A DNA stretch of 64,000 nt from Delphinus delphis (Eukaryota > Chordata > Mammalia > Artiodactyla > Delphinidae). Position 1 is the stretch's first letter, and each line of letters begins with the position of its first letter. Shown here piece after piece: positions 1 to 12,497 of the stretch. The translations under genes were made by a program, and so were the position numbers. The stretch spans positions 2,170,001-2,234,000 of the forward strand of contig NW_027192658.1 in NCBI RefSeq assembly GCF_949987515.2, given 5' to 3'. Below the pieces are notes generated by a model. It ran no database searches. It was given only the letters and a program-made list of their open reading frames with translations, and was not told the origin of the DNA.

Positions 1-3000
1 TAGCCCGAACCCTAACCCTAACCCTTCCCCGAAGCCTGACCCTCACCCGTCCCCTAATCCTAACCCGTACGCTAACACTAACCCACGCCCTCACACGCAC
101 GCTCCCCCTAAAGCGTTGCCGTACCCTCACCTGAACCCTAAACCGTCCCCGTTCCCTAACCCTAACCCTAGCCCGAACCCTAACCCTAACCCTTCCCCGA
201 AGCCTGACCCTCACCCGTCCCCTAATCCTAACCCGTATGCTAACTCTAACCCGCGCCCTCACACGCACGCTCCCCCTAAAGCGTTGCCGTACCCTCACCT
301 GGACCCTAAACCGTCCCCGTCCCCTAACCCTAACCCTAGCCCGAACCCTAACCCTAACCCTTCCCCGAAGGCTGCCCTCACCTGTCCCCTAATTCTAACC
401 CGTACGCTAACACTAACCCGTGCCCTCACACGTACACTCCCCCTAAAGCGTTGCCGTACCCTCCCCTGGACACTAAACCGTCCGCGTCCCCTAACCCTAA
501 CCCTAGCCCGAACCCTAACCCTAACCCTTCCCCGAAGCCTGACCCTCACCCGTCCCCTAATCCTAACCCGTACGCTAACACTAACGCGCGCCCTCACACG
601 CACGCTCCCCCTAAAGCGTTGCCATACCCTCACCTGGACCCTAAACCGTCCCCGTCCCCAAACCCTAACCCTAGCCCGAACCCTAACCCTAACCCTTCCC
701 CGAAGCCTGACCCTCACCCGTCCCCTAATCCTAACCCGTACGCTAACACTAACCCGCACCCTCACACGCACGCTCCCCCTAAAGCGTTGCCGTACCCTCA
801 CCTGGACCCTAAACCGTCCCCGTCCCCTAACCCTAACCCTAGCCCGAACCCTAACCCTAACCCTTCCCCGAAGCCTGACCCTCACCCGTCCCCTTATCCT
901 AACCCGTACGCTAAAACTAACCCGCGCGCTCAAACGTACGCTCCCCCTAAAGCGTTGCCGTACCCTCCCCTGGACCCTAAACCGTCCCCATCCCCTAAAC
1001 CTAACCCTAGCCCGAACCCTAACCCTAACACTTCCCCGAAGCCTGACCCTCACCCGTCCCCTAATCCTAACCCGTACGCTAACACTAACCCGCGCCCTCA
1101 CACGCACGCTCCCCCTAAAGCATTGCCATACCCTCACCTGGACCCTAAAGCGTCCCCATCCCCTAACCCTAACCCAAGCCCGAACACTAACCCTAACCCT
1201 TCCCCGAAGCCTGACCCTCACCCGTCCCCTAATCCTAACCCGTACGCTAACACTAACCCACGCCCTCACACGCACGCTCCCCCTAAAGCTTTGCCGTACC
1301 CTCACCTGGACCCTAAACCGTCCCCATCCCCTAACCCTAACCCTAGCCCGAACCCTAACCCTAACCCTTCCCCGAAGCCAGACCTTCACCCGTCCCCTAA
1401 TCCTAACCCGTACGCTAACACTAACCCGCGCCCTCACACCCACGCTCCCCCTAAAGCGTTGCCGTACCCTCACCTGGACCCTAAACCGTCCCCGTCCCCT
1501 AACCCTATCCCTAGCCCTAACCCTAACTCTAACCCTTCCCTGAAGCGTGACCCTCACCCGTCCCCTAATCCTAACACGTACGCTAACACTAACCCGCGCC
1601 CTCACACGTACGCGCCCCCTAAAGCGTTGCCGTACCCTCCCCTGGACCCTAAACCGTCCCCGTCCCCTAACCCTAACCCTAGCCCGAACCCTAACCCTAA
1701 CCCTTCCCCGAAGCCTGACCCTCACCCGTCCCCTAATCCTAACCCGTACGCTAACACTAACCCACGCCCTCACACGCACGCTCCCCCTAAAGCTTTGCCG
1801 TACCCTCACCTGGACCCTAAACCGTCCCCATCCCCTAACCCTAACCCTAACCCGAACACTAACCCTAACCGTTCCCCGAAGCCTGACCCTCACCCGTCCC
1901 CTAACCCGTACGCGAACACTAACCCGCGCCCTCACACGTACGCTCCCCCTAAAGCGTTGTCGTACCCTCCCCTGGACCCTAAACCGTCCCTGTCCCCTAA
2001 CCCTAATCCTAACCCTATCCCTTACCTGAAGCCTTACCCTAACCCGTCCCCTAATCCTAACCCGTACGCTGACACTAACCCGTGCCCTCACACTTACGCT
2101 CACACTATACCATTGTCGTACCCTAACCTGTACCCTAAATCGTCCCCTAACCCTAACCCTAACCCTAGTCCGAAACCTCTCCCTAACCCTTCCCCGAAGC
2201 ATGACCCTCACCCGTCCCTTAATCCTAACCCGTATGCTTACTCTAACCAGCGCCCTCACACGCACGCTCCCCCTAAAGCGTTGCCGTACGCTCACCTGGA
2301 CCCTAAACCGTCCCCGTCCCCTAACCCTAACCCTAGCCCGAACCCTAACCCTAACCCTTCCCCGAAGCCTGACCCTCACCCGTCCCCTAATCCTAACCCG
2401 TATGCTAACACTAACCCGCGCCCTCACACCCACGCTCCCCCTAAAGCGTTGCCGTACCCTCACCTGGACCCTAAACCGTCCCCATCCCCTAACCCTAACC
2501 CTAGCCCGAACCCTAACCCTAACCCTTCCCCGAAGCCAGACCTTCACCCGTCCCCTAATCCTAACCCGTACGCTAACACTAACCCGCGCCCTCACACCCA
2601 CGCTCCCCCTAAAGCGTTGCCGTACCCTCACCTGGACCCTAAACCGTCCCCGTCCCCTAACCCTAACCCTAGCCCTAACCCTAACTCTAACCCTTCCCTG
2701 AAGCGTGACCCTCACCCGTCCCCTAATCCTAACACGTACGCTAACACTAACCCGCGCCCTCACACGTACGCGCCCCCTAAAGCGTTGCCGTACACTCCCC
2801 TGGACCCAAAACCGTCCCCGTCCCCTAACCCTAACCCTAGCCCGAACCCTAACCCTAACCCTTCCCCGAAGCCTGACCCTCACCCGTCCCCTAACCCGTA
2901 CGCGAACACTAACCCGCGCCCTCACACGTACGCTCCCCCTAAAGCGTTGTCGTACCCTCCCCTGGACCCTAAACCGTCCCTGTCCCCTAACCCTAACCCT

Positions 3001-3270
3001 AACCCTATCCCTTACCTGAAGCCTTACCCTAACCCGTCCCCTAATCCTAACCCGTACGCTGACACTAACCCGTGCCCTCACACTTACGCTCACACTATAC
3101 CATTGTCGTACCCTAACCTGTACCCTAAATCGTCCCCTAACCCTAACCCTAACCCTAGCCCGAAACCTCTCCCTAACCCTTCCCCGAAGCATGACCCTCA
3201 CCCGTCCCCTAATCCTAACCCGTATGCTTATACTAACCCGCGCCCTCACACGCACGCTCCCCCTAAAGCG
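1..3270. repeat. Higher-order block A, first copy (left-truncated by window)
   Basis: About 19 units with a distinctive order of variants. From base 1 it matches the block starting at 8,682. It carries a one-base deletion near 374 (GGCTGCCCTC where the other copy has GGCTGACCCTC). That deletion shifts the offset from 8,681 to 8,682. It contains two family-1 marker units (TATACCATTGTCG near 2,107 and 3,097) spaced 990 bp apart. It also contains units shortened by 6 bp (CCCCTAACCCGTACGCG near 1,897 and 2,887) and by 12 bp just upstream of each marker. The two units at 1,459-1,794 have no counterpart in the second copy. Confidence 0.85.
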
Positions 3271-4953
3271 TTGCCGTACCCTCACCTGGATCCTAAACCG
3301 TCCCCGTCCCCTAACCCTAGCCCGAACCCTAACCCTAACCCTTCCCCGAAACCTGACACTCACCCGTCCCCTAATCCTAACCCATAGGCTAACACTAACC
3401 CGCGCCCTCACACGCACGCTCCCCCTAAAGCGTTGCCGTACCCTCACCTGGACCCTAAACCGTCCCCGTTCCCTAACCCTAACCCTAGCCCGAACCCTAA
3501 CCCTAACCCTTCCCCAAAGCCAGACCCTCACCGTCCCCTAATCCTAACCCGTACGCTAACACGAACCCGCGCCCTCACACGCACGCTCCCCCTAAAGCGT
3601 TGCCGTACCCTCACTTGGACCCTAAACAGTCCCCGTCCCTTAACCCTAACCCTAGCCCGAACCCTAACCCTAACCCTTCCCCGAAGTCTGACCCTCACCT
3701 GTCCCCTAATCCTAACCCATACGCTAACACTAACCCGCGCCCTCACACGCACGCTCCCCCTAAAGCGTTGCCGTACCCTCACCTGGACCCTAAACCGTCC
3801 CCGTCCCCTAACCTTAACCCTAGCCCGAACCCTAACCCTAACACTTCCCCGAAGCCTGACCCTCACCCATCCCCAATCCTAACCCGTACGCTAACACTAA
3901 CCCGCGCCCTCACACGCATGCTCCCCCTAAAGCGTTGCCGTACCCTCACCTGGACCCTAAACCGTCCCCGTCCCCTAACCCTAACCCTAGCCCAAACCCT
4001 AACCCTAACCCTTCCCCGAAGCCTGACCGTCACCCGTCCCCTAATCCTAACCCGTATGCTTACACTAACCCGCGCCCTCACACGCACGCTCCCCCTAAAG
4101 CATTGCCGTACCCTCACCTGGATCCTAAACCGTCCCCGTCCCCTAACCCTAGCCCGAACCCTAACCCTAACCCTTCCCCGAAACCTGACCCTCACCCGTC
4201 CCCTAATCCTAACCCATAGGCTAACACTAACCCGCGCCCTCACACGCACGCTCCCCCTAAAGCGTTGCCGTACCCTCACCTGGACCCTAAACCGTCCCCG
4301 TTCCCTAACCCTAACCCTAGCCCGAACCCTAACCCTAACCCTTCCCCAAAGCCAGACCCTCACCGTCCCCTAATCCTAACCCGTACGCTAACACGAACCC
4401 GTGCCCTCACACGCACGCTCCCCCTAAAGCGTTGCCGTACCCTCACTTGGACCCTAAACAGCCCCGTCCCTTAACCCTAACCCTAGCCCGAACCCTAACC
4501 CTAACCCTTCCCCGAAGTCTGACCCTCACCTGTCCCCTAATCCTAACCCATACGCTAACACTAACCCGCGCCCTCACACGCACGCTCCCCGTAAAGCGTT
4601 GCCGTACCCTCACCTGGACCCTAAACCGTCCCCGTCCCCTAACCTTAACCCTAGCCCGAACCCTAACCCTAACACTTCCCCGAAGCCTGACCCTCACCCA
4701 TCCCCAATCCTAACCCGTACGCTAACACTAACCCGCGCCCTCACACGCATGCTCCCCCTAAAGCGTTGCCGTACCCTCACCTGGACCCTAAACCGTCCCC
4801 GTCCCCTAACCCTAACCCTAGCCCAAACCCTAACCCTAACCCTTCCCCGAAGCCTGACCGTCACCCGTCCCCTAATCCTAACCCGTATGCTTACACTAAC
4901 CCGCGCCCTCACACGCACGCTCCCCCTAAAGCATTGCCGTACCCTCACCTGGA
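3271..4953. repeat. Tandem duplication, 832/831-bp period
   Basis: Bases 3,271-4,122 are repeated almost exactly at 4,103-4,953. The period is five units minus 8 bp. The deficit is accounted for by one missing hexamer and two one-base deletions, in CCTCACCGTCCCC near 3,535 and in CATCCCCAATCC near 3,868. The second copy has one further lost base (AAACAGCCCCG near 4,451, versus AAACAGTCCCCG), which makes the later offset 831. The block at 8.68-12.3 kb has only a single copy of this segment, so the duplication is specific to this place or was lost there. Confidence 0.85.
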
Positions 4954-4984
4954 CCCTAAACCGTCCCCGTCCCCTAACCCTAAG

Positions 4985-6416
4985 CCTAGCCCGAACGCTA
5001 ACCCTAACCCTTCCCCGAAGCCTGACCCTCACCCGTTCCCTAATCTTAACCCGTACGCTAACACTAACCCGCGCCCTCACACGCACGCTCCCCCTAAAGC
5101 GTTGCCGTACCCTCACCTGGACCCTAAACCGTCCCCGTCCCCTAACCCTAACCCTAGCCCGAACCCTAACCCTAAACCTTCCCTGAAGCCTGACCCGCAC
5201 ACGTCCCCTAATCCTAACCCGTACGCTAACACTAACCTGCGCCCTCACACGCACGGTCCCCCTAAAGCGTTGCCGTACCCTCACCTGGACCCTAAACCGT
5301 CCCCGTCACCTAACCCTAACCCTAGCCCGAACCCTAACCCTAACCCTTCCCCGAAGCCTGACCCTCACCCGTCCCCTAATCCTAACCCGTACGCTAACAC
5401 TAACCCGTGCCCTCACACGCACGCTCCCACTAAAGCGTTGCCGTACCCTCACCTGGACCCTAAACCGTCCCCGTCCCCTAACCCTAACCCTAGCCCGAAC
5501 CCTAACCCTAACCCTTCCCCGAAGCCTGACCCTCACCCGTCCCCTAATCCTAACCCGTACGCTAACACTAACCCGTGCCCTCACACGCACGCTCCCACTA
5601 AAGCGTTGCCGTACCCTCACCTGGACCCTAAACCGTCCCCGTCCCCTAACCCTAACCCTAGCCCGAACCATAACCCTAACCCTTCCCCGAAGCCTGACCC
5701 TCACCCGTCCCCTAATCCTAACCCGTACGCTAACACTAACCCGCGCCCTCACACGCACGCTCCCCCTAAAGCGTTGCCGTACCCTCACCTGGACCCTAAA
5801 CCGTCCCCGTCCCCTAACCCTAACCCTAGCCCGAACGCTAACCCTAACCCTTCCCCGAAGCCTGACCCTCACCCGTTCCCTAATCTTAACCCGTACGCTA
5901 ACACTAACCCGCGCCCTCACACGCACGCTCCCCCTAAAGCGTTGCCGTACCCTCACCTGGACCCTAAACCGTCCCCGTCCCCTAACCCTAACCCTAGCCC
6001 GAACCCTAACCCTAAACCTTCCCTGAAGCCTGACCCGCACACGTCCCCTAATCCTAACCCGTACGCTAACACTAACCTGCGCCCTCACACGCACGGTCCC
6101 CCTAAAGCGTTGCCGTACCCTCACCTGGACCCTAAACCGTCCCCGTCACCTAACCCTAACCCTAGCCCGAACCCTAACCCTAACCCTTCCCCGAAGCCTG
6201 ACCCTCACCCGTCCCCTAATCCTAACCCGTACGCTAACACTAACCCGTGCCCTCACACGCACGCTCCCACTAAAGCGTTGCCGTACCCTCACCTGGACCC
6301 TAAACCGTCCCCGTCCCCTAACCCTAACCCTAGCCCGAACCCTAACCCTAACCCTTCCCCGAAGCCTGACCCTCACCCGTCCCCTAATCCTAACCCGTAC
6401 GCTAACACTAACCCGC
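4985..6416. repeat. Five-unit (840-bp) higher-order repeat, 1.7 copies
   Basis: The sequence repeats with a period of exactly 840 bp. Marker variants include CCCGAACGCTAAC at 4,992 and 5,832, CCCGTTCCCTAATCTT shortly after each, CACGCACGGTCCCC, CCGTCACCTAAC and GCTCCCACTAAAGCG. The periodicity ends at 5,577/6,417, where one copy reads CCCGTGCCC and the other CCCGCGCCC. The same five-unit block recurs downstream in runs of one to three copies. Confidence 0.85.
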
Positions 6417-7990
6417 GCCCTCACACGCACGCTCCCCCTAAAGCGTTGCCGTACCCTCACCTGGACCCTAAACCGTCCCCGTCCCCTAACCCTAAGCCTA
6501 GCCCGAACCCTAACCCTAACCCTTCCCCGAAGCCTGACCCTCACCTGTCCCCTAATCCTAACCCGTACGCTAACACTAACCCGCGCCCTCACACGCACGC
6601 TCCCCCTAAAGCGATGCCGTACCCTCACCTGGACCCTAAACCGTCCCCGTCCCCTAACCCTAACCCTAGCCCGAACCCTAACCCTAACCCTTCCCCGAAG
6701 CCTGACCCTCACCCGTCCCCTAATCCTAACCCGTACGCTAACACTAACCCACGCCCTCACACGCACGGTCCCCCTAAAGCGTTGCCGTACCCTCACCAGG
6801 ACCCTAAAGCGTCCCCGTCCCCTAACCCTAACCCTAGCCCGAACCCTAACCCTAAGCCTTCCCCGAAGCCTGACCCTCACCCGTCCCCTAATCCTAAACC
6901 GTACTCTAACACTACCCCGCGCCCTCACACGCACGCTCCCCCTAAAGCGTTGCCGTATCCTCACCTGGACCCTAAACCGTCCCCGTCACCTAACCCTAAC
7001 CCTAGCCCGAACCCTAACCCTAACCCTTCCCCGAAGCATGACCCTCACCCGTCCCCTAATCCTAACCCGTACGCTAACACTAACCCGCGCCCTCACATGC
7101 ACGCTCCCCCTAAAGCATTGCCATACCCTCACCTGGACCCTAAAGCGTCCCCGTCCCCTAACCCTAACCCTAGCCCGAACACTAACCCTAACCCTTCCCC
7201 GAAGCCTGACCCTCACTCGTTCCCTAATCTTAACCCGTACGCTAACACTAACCCGCGCCCTCACACGCACGCTCCCCCTAAAGCGTTGCTGTACCCTCAC
7301 CTGGACCCTAAACCGTCCCCGTCCCCTAACCCTAACCCTAGCCCGAACCCTAACCCTAACCCTTCCCCGAAGCCTGACCCTCACCCGTCCCCTAATCTTA
7401 ACCCGTACGAGAACACTAACCCGCGCCCTGACACCCACACTCCCCCTAAAGTTTTGCCGTACCCTCACCTGGACCCTAAACCGTCCCCGTCCCCTAACCC
7501 TAAGCCTAGCCCGAACCCTAACCCTAACCCTTCCCCGAAGCCTGACCCTCACCCGTCCCCTAATCCGAACTCGTACGCTAACACTAACCCGCGCCCTCAC
7601 ACGCACGCTCCCCCTAAAGCGTTGCCGTACCCTCACCTGGACCCTAAACCGTCACCGTCCCCTAACCCTAACCCTAGCCCGAACCCTAACCCTAACCCTT
7701 CCCCGAAGCCTGACCCTCACCCGTCCCCTAATCCAAACCCGTACGCTAACACTAACCCGCGCCCTCACACCCACGCTCCCCCTAAAGCGTTGCCGTACCC
7801 TCACCTGGACCCTAAACCGTCGCCGTCCCCTAACCCTAACCCTAGCCCGAACCCTAACCCTAAAGATTCCCCGAAGCCTGACCCTCACCCGTCCCTAATC
7901 CTAACCCGTACGCTAACACTAACCCGCGCCCTCACACGCACGCTCCCCCTAAAGCGTTGCCGTACCCTCACCTGGACCCTAAACCGTCCC

Positions 7991-8040
7991 CGTCCCCTAA
8001 CCCTAACCCTAGCCCGAACCCTAACCCTAACCCTTCCCCG
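7991..8040 (-). other. Potential G-quadruplex / i-motif segment, recurring once per unit
   Basis: Within the type unit, nine consecutive hexamers begin with CCC or CCCC and are separated by about three bases. The complementary minus strand therefore offers nine closely spaced GGG tracts, enough for one or two intramolecular G-quadruplexes. The plus strand could form an i-motif. The same segment holds about three matches to the duplex TRF-type Myb site (YTAGGGTTR read on the minus strand). The rest of the unit has interrupted C-tracts, so these sites cluster in one third of each 168-bp period. The motif is visible in the sequence. Structure formation and protein binding are inferred. Confidence 0.6.
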
Positions 8041-8162
8041 AAGCCTGACCCTCACCCGTCCCCTAATCCTAACCCGTACGCTAACACTAACCCGCGCCCT
8101 CACACGCACGCTCCCCCTAAAGCGTTGCCGTACCCTCACCTGGACCCTAAACCGTCCCCGTC
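7995..8162 (+). repeat. Representative consensus unit of the 168-bp satellite
   Basis: This unit matches the majority sequence at every position I compared, so it is a good type copy. Read as 28 hexamers, it opens with two perfect CCCTAA, then CCCTAG, CCCGAA, two more perfect copies and a CCCTTC/CCCGAA pair. A more diverged half follows. It contains CCCGTACGCT (a CGTACG palindrome), the C-rich stretch GCTCCCCCTAAAGCG and TTGCCGTACC. By my count it has 84 C and 20 G, about 62% GC, and 13 CpGs. The next unit begins at 8,163, exactly 168 bases later. Its length is close to the DNA protected by a nucleosome plus linker histone. That relationship is suggestive only. Confidence 0.9.
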
Positions 8163-8681
8163 CCCTAACCCTAACCCTAGCCCGAACCCTAACCCTAACC
8201 CTTCCCCGAAGCCTGACCCTCACCCGTCCCCTAATCCTAACCCGTACGCTAACAATAACCCACGCCCTCACACGCACGCTCCCCCTAAAGCTTTGCCGTA
8301 CCCTCACCTGGACCCTAAACCGTCCCCGTCCCCTAACCCTAACCCTAGCCCGAACCCTAACCCTAACCCTTCCCCGAAGCCTGATCCTCACCCGTCCCCT
8401 AATCCTAACTCGTACGCTAACTCTAACCCGCGCCCTCACACGCACGCTCCCCCTTAAGCTTTGCCGTACCCTCACCTGGACCCTAAACCGTCCCTGTCCC
8501 CTAACCCTAACCCTAGCCCGAACCCTAACACTAACCTTTCCCCGAAGCCTGACCCTCACCCGTCCCCTAATCCTAACCCGTACGCTAACACTAACGCGTG
8601 CCCTCACACGCACGCTCCCCCTAAAGCGTTGCCGTACCCTCACCTGGACCCTAAACCGTCCCCGTCCCCTAACCCTAACCC

Positions 8682-11600
8682 TAGCCCGAACCCTAACCCT
8701 AACCCTTCCCCGAAGCCTGACCCTCACCCGTCCCCTAATCCTAACCCGTACGCTAACACTAACCCACGCCCTCACACGCACGCTCCCCCTAAAGCGTTGC
8801 CGTACCCTCACCTGAACCCTAAACCGTCCCCGTTCCCTAACCCTAACCCTAGCCCGAACCCTAACCCTAACCCTTCCCCGAAGCCTGACCCTCACCCGTC
8901 CCCTAATCCTAACCCGTACGCTAACTCTAACCCGCGCCCTCACACGCACGCTCCCCCTAAAGCGTTGCCGTACCCTCACCTGGACCCTAAACCGTCCCCG
9001 TCCCCTAACCCTAACCCTAGCCCGAACCCTAACCCTAACCCTTCCCCGAAGGCTGACCCTCACCTGTCCCCTAATTCTAACCCGTACGCTAACACTAACC
9101 CGTGCCCTCACACGTACACTCCCCCTAAAGCGTTGCCGTACCCTCCCCTGGACACTAAACCGTCCGCGTCCCCTAACCCTAACCCTAGCCCGAACCCTAA
9201 CCCTAACCCTTCCCCGAAGCCTGACCCTCACCCGTCCCCTAATCCTAACCCGTACGCTAACACTAACGCGCGCCCTCACACGCACGCTCCCCCTAAAGCG
9301 TTGCCATACCCTCACCTGGACCCTAAACCGTCCCCGTCCCCTAACCCTAACCCTAGCCCGAACCCTAACCCTAACCCTTCCCCGAAGCCTGACCCTCACC
9401 CGTCCCCTAATCCTAACCCGTACGCTAACACTAACCCGCACCCTCACACGCACGCTCCCCCTAAAGCGTTGCCGTACCCTCACCTGGACCCTAAACCGTC
9501 CCCGTCCCCTAACCCTAACCCTAGCCCGAACCCTAACCCTAACCCTTCCCCGAAGCATGACCCTCACCCGTCCCCTTATCCTAACCCGTACGCTAAAACT
9601 AACCCGCGCGCTCAAACGTACGCTCCCCCTAAAGCGTTGCCGTACCCTCCCCTGGACCCTAAACCGTCCCCATCCCCTAAACCTAACCCTAGCCCGAACC
9701 CTAACCCTAACACTTCCCCGAAGCCTGACCCTCACCCGTCCCCTAATCCTAACCCGTACGCTAACACTAACCCGCGCCCTCACACGCACGCTCCCCCTAA
9801 AGCATTGCCATACCCTCACCTGGACCCTAAAGCGTCCCCATCCCCTAACCCTAACCCAAGCCCGAACACTAACCCTAACCCTTCCCCGAAGCCTGACCCT
9901 CACCCGTCCCCTAATCCTAACCCGTACGCTGACACTAACCCACGCCCTCACACGCACGCTCCCCCTAAAGCTTTGCCGTACCCTCACCTGGACCCTAAAC
10001 CGTCCCCATCCCCTAACCCTAACCCTAGCCCGAACCCTAACCCTAACCCTCACCCGAAGCCAGACCTTCACCCGTCCCCTAATCCTAACCCGTACGCTAA
10101 CACTAACCCGCGCCCTCACACCCACGCTCCCCCTAAAGCGTTGCCGTACCCTCACCTGGACCCTAAACCGTCCCCATCCCCTAACCCTAACCCTAACCCG
10201 AACACTAACCCTAACCGTTCCCCGAAGCCTGACCCTCACCCGTCCCCTAACCCGTACGCGAACACTAACCCGCGCCCTCACACGTACGCTCCCCCTAAAG
10301 CGTTGTCGTACCCTCCCCTGGACCCTAAACCGTCCCTGTCCCCTAACCCTAATCCTAACCCTATCCCTTACCTGAAGCCTTACCCTAACCCGTCCCCTAA
10401 TCCTAACCCGTACGCTGACACTAACCCGTGCCCTCACACTTACGCTCACACTATACCATTGTCGTACCCTAACCTGTACCCTAAATCGTCCCCTAACCCT
10501 AACCCTAACCCTAGTCCGAAACCTCTCCCTAACCCTTCCCCGAAGCATGACCCTCACCCGTCCCTTAATCCTAACCCGTATGCTTACTCTAACCAGCGCC
10601 CTCACACGCACGCTCCCCCTAAAGCGTTGCCGTACGCTCACCTGGACCCTAAACCTTCCCCGTCCCCTAACCCTAACCCTAGCCCGAACCCTAACCCTAA
10701 CCCTTCCCCGAAGCCTGACCCTCACCCGTCCCCTAATCCTAACCCGTATGCTAACACTAACCCGCGCCCTCACACCCACGCTCCCCCTAAAGCGTTGCCG
10801 TACCCTCACCTGGACCCTAAACCGTCCCCATCCCCTAACACTAACCCTAGCCCGAACCCTAACCCTAACCCTTCCCCGAAGCCAGACCTTCACCCGTCCC
10901 CTAATCCTAACCCGTACGCTAACACTAACCCACGCCCTCACACCCACGCTCCCCCTAAAGCGTTGCCGTACCCTCACCTGGACCCTAAACCGTCCCCGTC
11001 CCCTAACCCTAACCCTAGCCCTAACCCTAACTCTAACCCTTCCCTGAAGCGTGACCCTCACCCGTCCCCTAATCCTAACACGTACGCTAACACTAACCCG
11101 CGCCCTCACACGTACGCGCCCCCTAAAGCGTTGCCGTACCCTCCCCTGGACCCAAAACCGTCCCCGTCCCCTAACCCTAACCCTAGCCCGAACCCTAACC
11201 CTAACCCTTCCCCGAAGCCTGACCCTCACCCGTCCCCTAACCCGTACGCGAACACTAACCCGCGCCCTCACACGTACGCTCCCCCTAAAGCGTTGTCGTA
11301 CCCTCCCCTGGACCCTAAACCGTCCCTGTCCCCTAACCCTAACCCTAACCCTATCCCTTACCTGAAGCCTTACCCTAACCCGTCCCCTAATCCTAACCCG
11401 TACGCTGACACTAACCCGTGCCCTCACACTTACGCTCACACTATACCATTGTCGTACCCTAACCTGTACCCTAAATCGTCCCCTAACCCTAACCCTAACC
11501 CTAGCCCGAAACCTCTCCCTAACCCTTCCCCGAAGCATGACCCTCACCCGTCCCCTAATCCTAACCCGTATGCTTATACTAACCCGCGCCCTCACACGCA

Positions 11601-12280
11601 CGCTCCCCCAGAAGCGTTGCCGTACCCTCACCTGGATCCTAAACCGTCCCCGTCCCCTAACCCTAGCCCGAACCCTAACCCTAACCCTTCCCCGAAACCT
11701 GACCCTCACCCGTCCCCTAATCCTAACCCATAGGCTAACACTAACCCGCGCCCTCACACGCACGCTCCCCCTAAAGCGTTGCCGTACCCTCACCTGGACC
11801 CTAAACCGTCCCCGTTCCCTAACCCTAACCCTAGCCCGAACCCTAACCCTAACCCTTCCCCAAAGCCAGACCCTCACCGTCCCCTAATCCTAACCCGTAC
11901 GCTAACACGAACCCGTGCCCTCACACGCACGCTCCCCCTAAAGCGTTGCCGTACCCTCACTTGGACCCTAAACAGTCCCCGTCCCTTAACCCTAACCCTA
12001 GCCCGAACCCTAACCCTAACCCTTCCCCGAAGTCTGACCCTCACCTGTCCCCTAATCCTAACCCATACGCTAACACTAACCCGCGCCCTCACACGCACGC
12101 TCCCCCTAAAGCGTTGCCGTACCCTCACCTGGACCCTAAACCGTCCCCGTCCCCTAACCTTAACCCTAGCCCGAACCCTAACCCTAACACTTCCCCGAAG
12201 CCTGACCCTCACCCATTCCCAATCCTAACCCGTACGCTAACACTAACCCGCGCCCTCACACGCATGCTCCCCCTAAAGCG
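8682..12280. repeat. Higher-order block A, second copy
   Basis: This block follows the block at the start of the window variant by variant. The offset is 8,682 up to about 10,140, then 8,346. The 336-bp change equals exactly two units, so the segment corresponding to 1,459-1,794 is absent here. Marker units lie at 10,447 and 11,437, again 990 bp apart. The pair of one-base deletions that ends block A is near 11,880 and 12,214. The second of these reads CATTCCCAATCC here and CATCCCCAATCC elsewhere. Confidence 0.85.
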
Positions 12281-12497
12281 TTGCCGTACCCTCACCTGGA
12301 CCCTAAACCGTCCCCGTCCCCTAACCCTAACCCTAGCCCAAACCCTAACCCTAACCCTTCCCCGAAGCCTGACCGTCACCCGTCCCCTAATCCTAACCCG
12401 TATGCTTACACTAACCCGCGCCCTCACACGCACGCTCCCCCTAAAGCATTGCCGTACCCTCACCTGGACCCTAAACCGTCCCCGTCCCCTAACCCTA

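Larger units (their letters stand above)
6417..8681. repeat. Satellite stretch without a recognised higher-order period
   Basis: About 13.5 units close to the consensus, with scattered private variants and little higher-order order. Examples are GCGATGCCG near 6,613, CACCAGGACC near 6,794, AAACCGTACTC near 6,897, ACGAGAACAC near 7,408 and CTAAAGATTCC near 7,861. A one-base deletion near 7,893 (CCCGTCCCTAATCC) shifts the reading phase. A TTAAGCTTTGCC variant near 8,454 also occurs near 36,538 and 40,207, hinting at shared ancestry with the family-1/family-2 junction blocks. No gene or other element is visible. Confidence 0.75.

Noticed and set aside
8451..8462. HindIII-containing TTAAGCTTTGCC variants as possible functional sites
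   Set aside because: They are single-base variants of the ordinary CTAAAGCGTTGCC segment, shared by descent at a few places, with no associated regulatory context.
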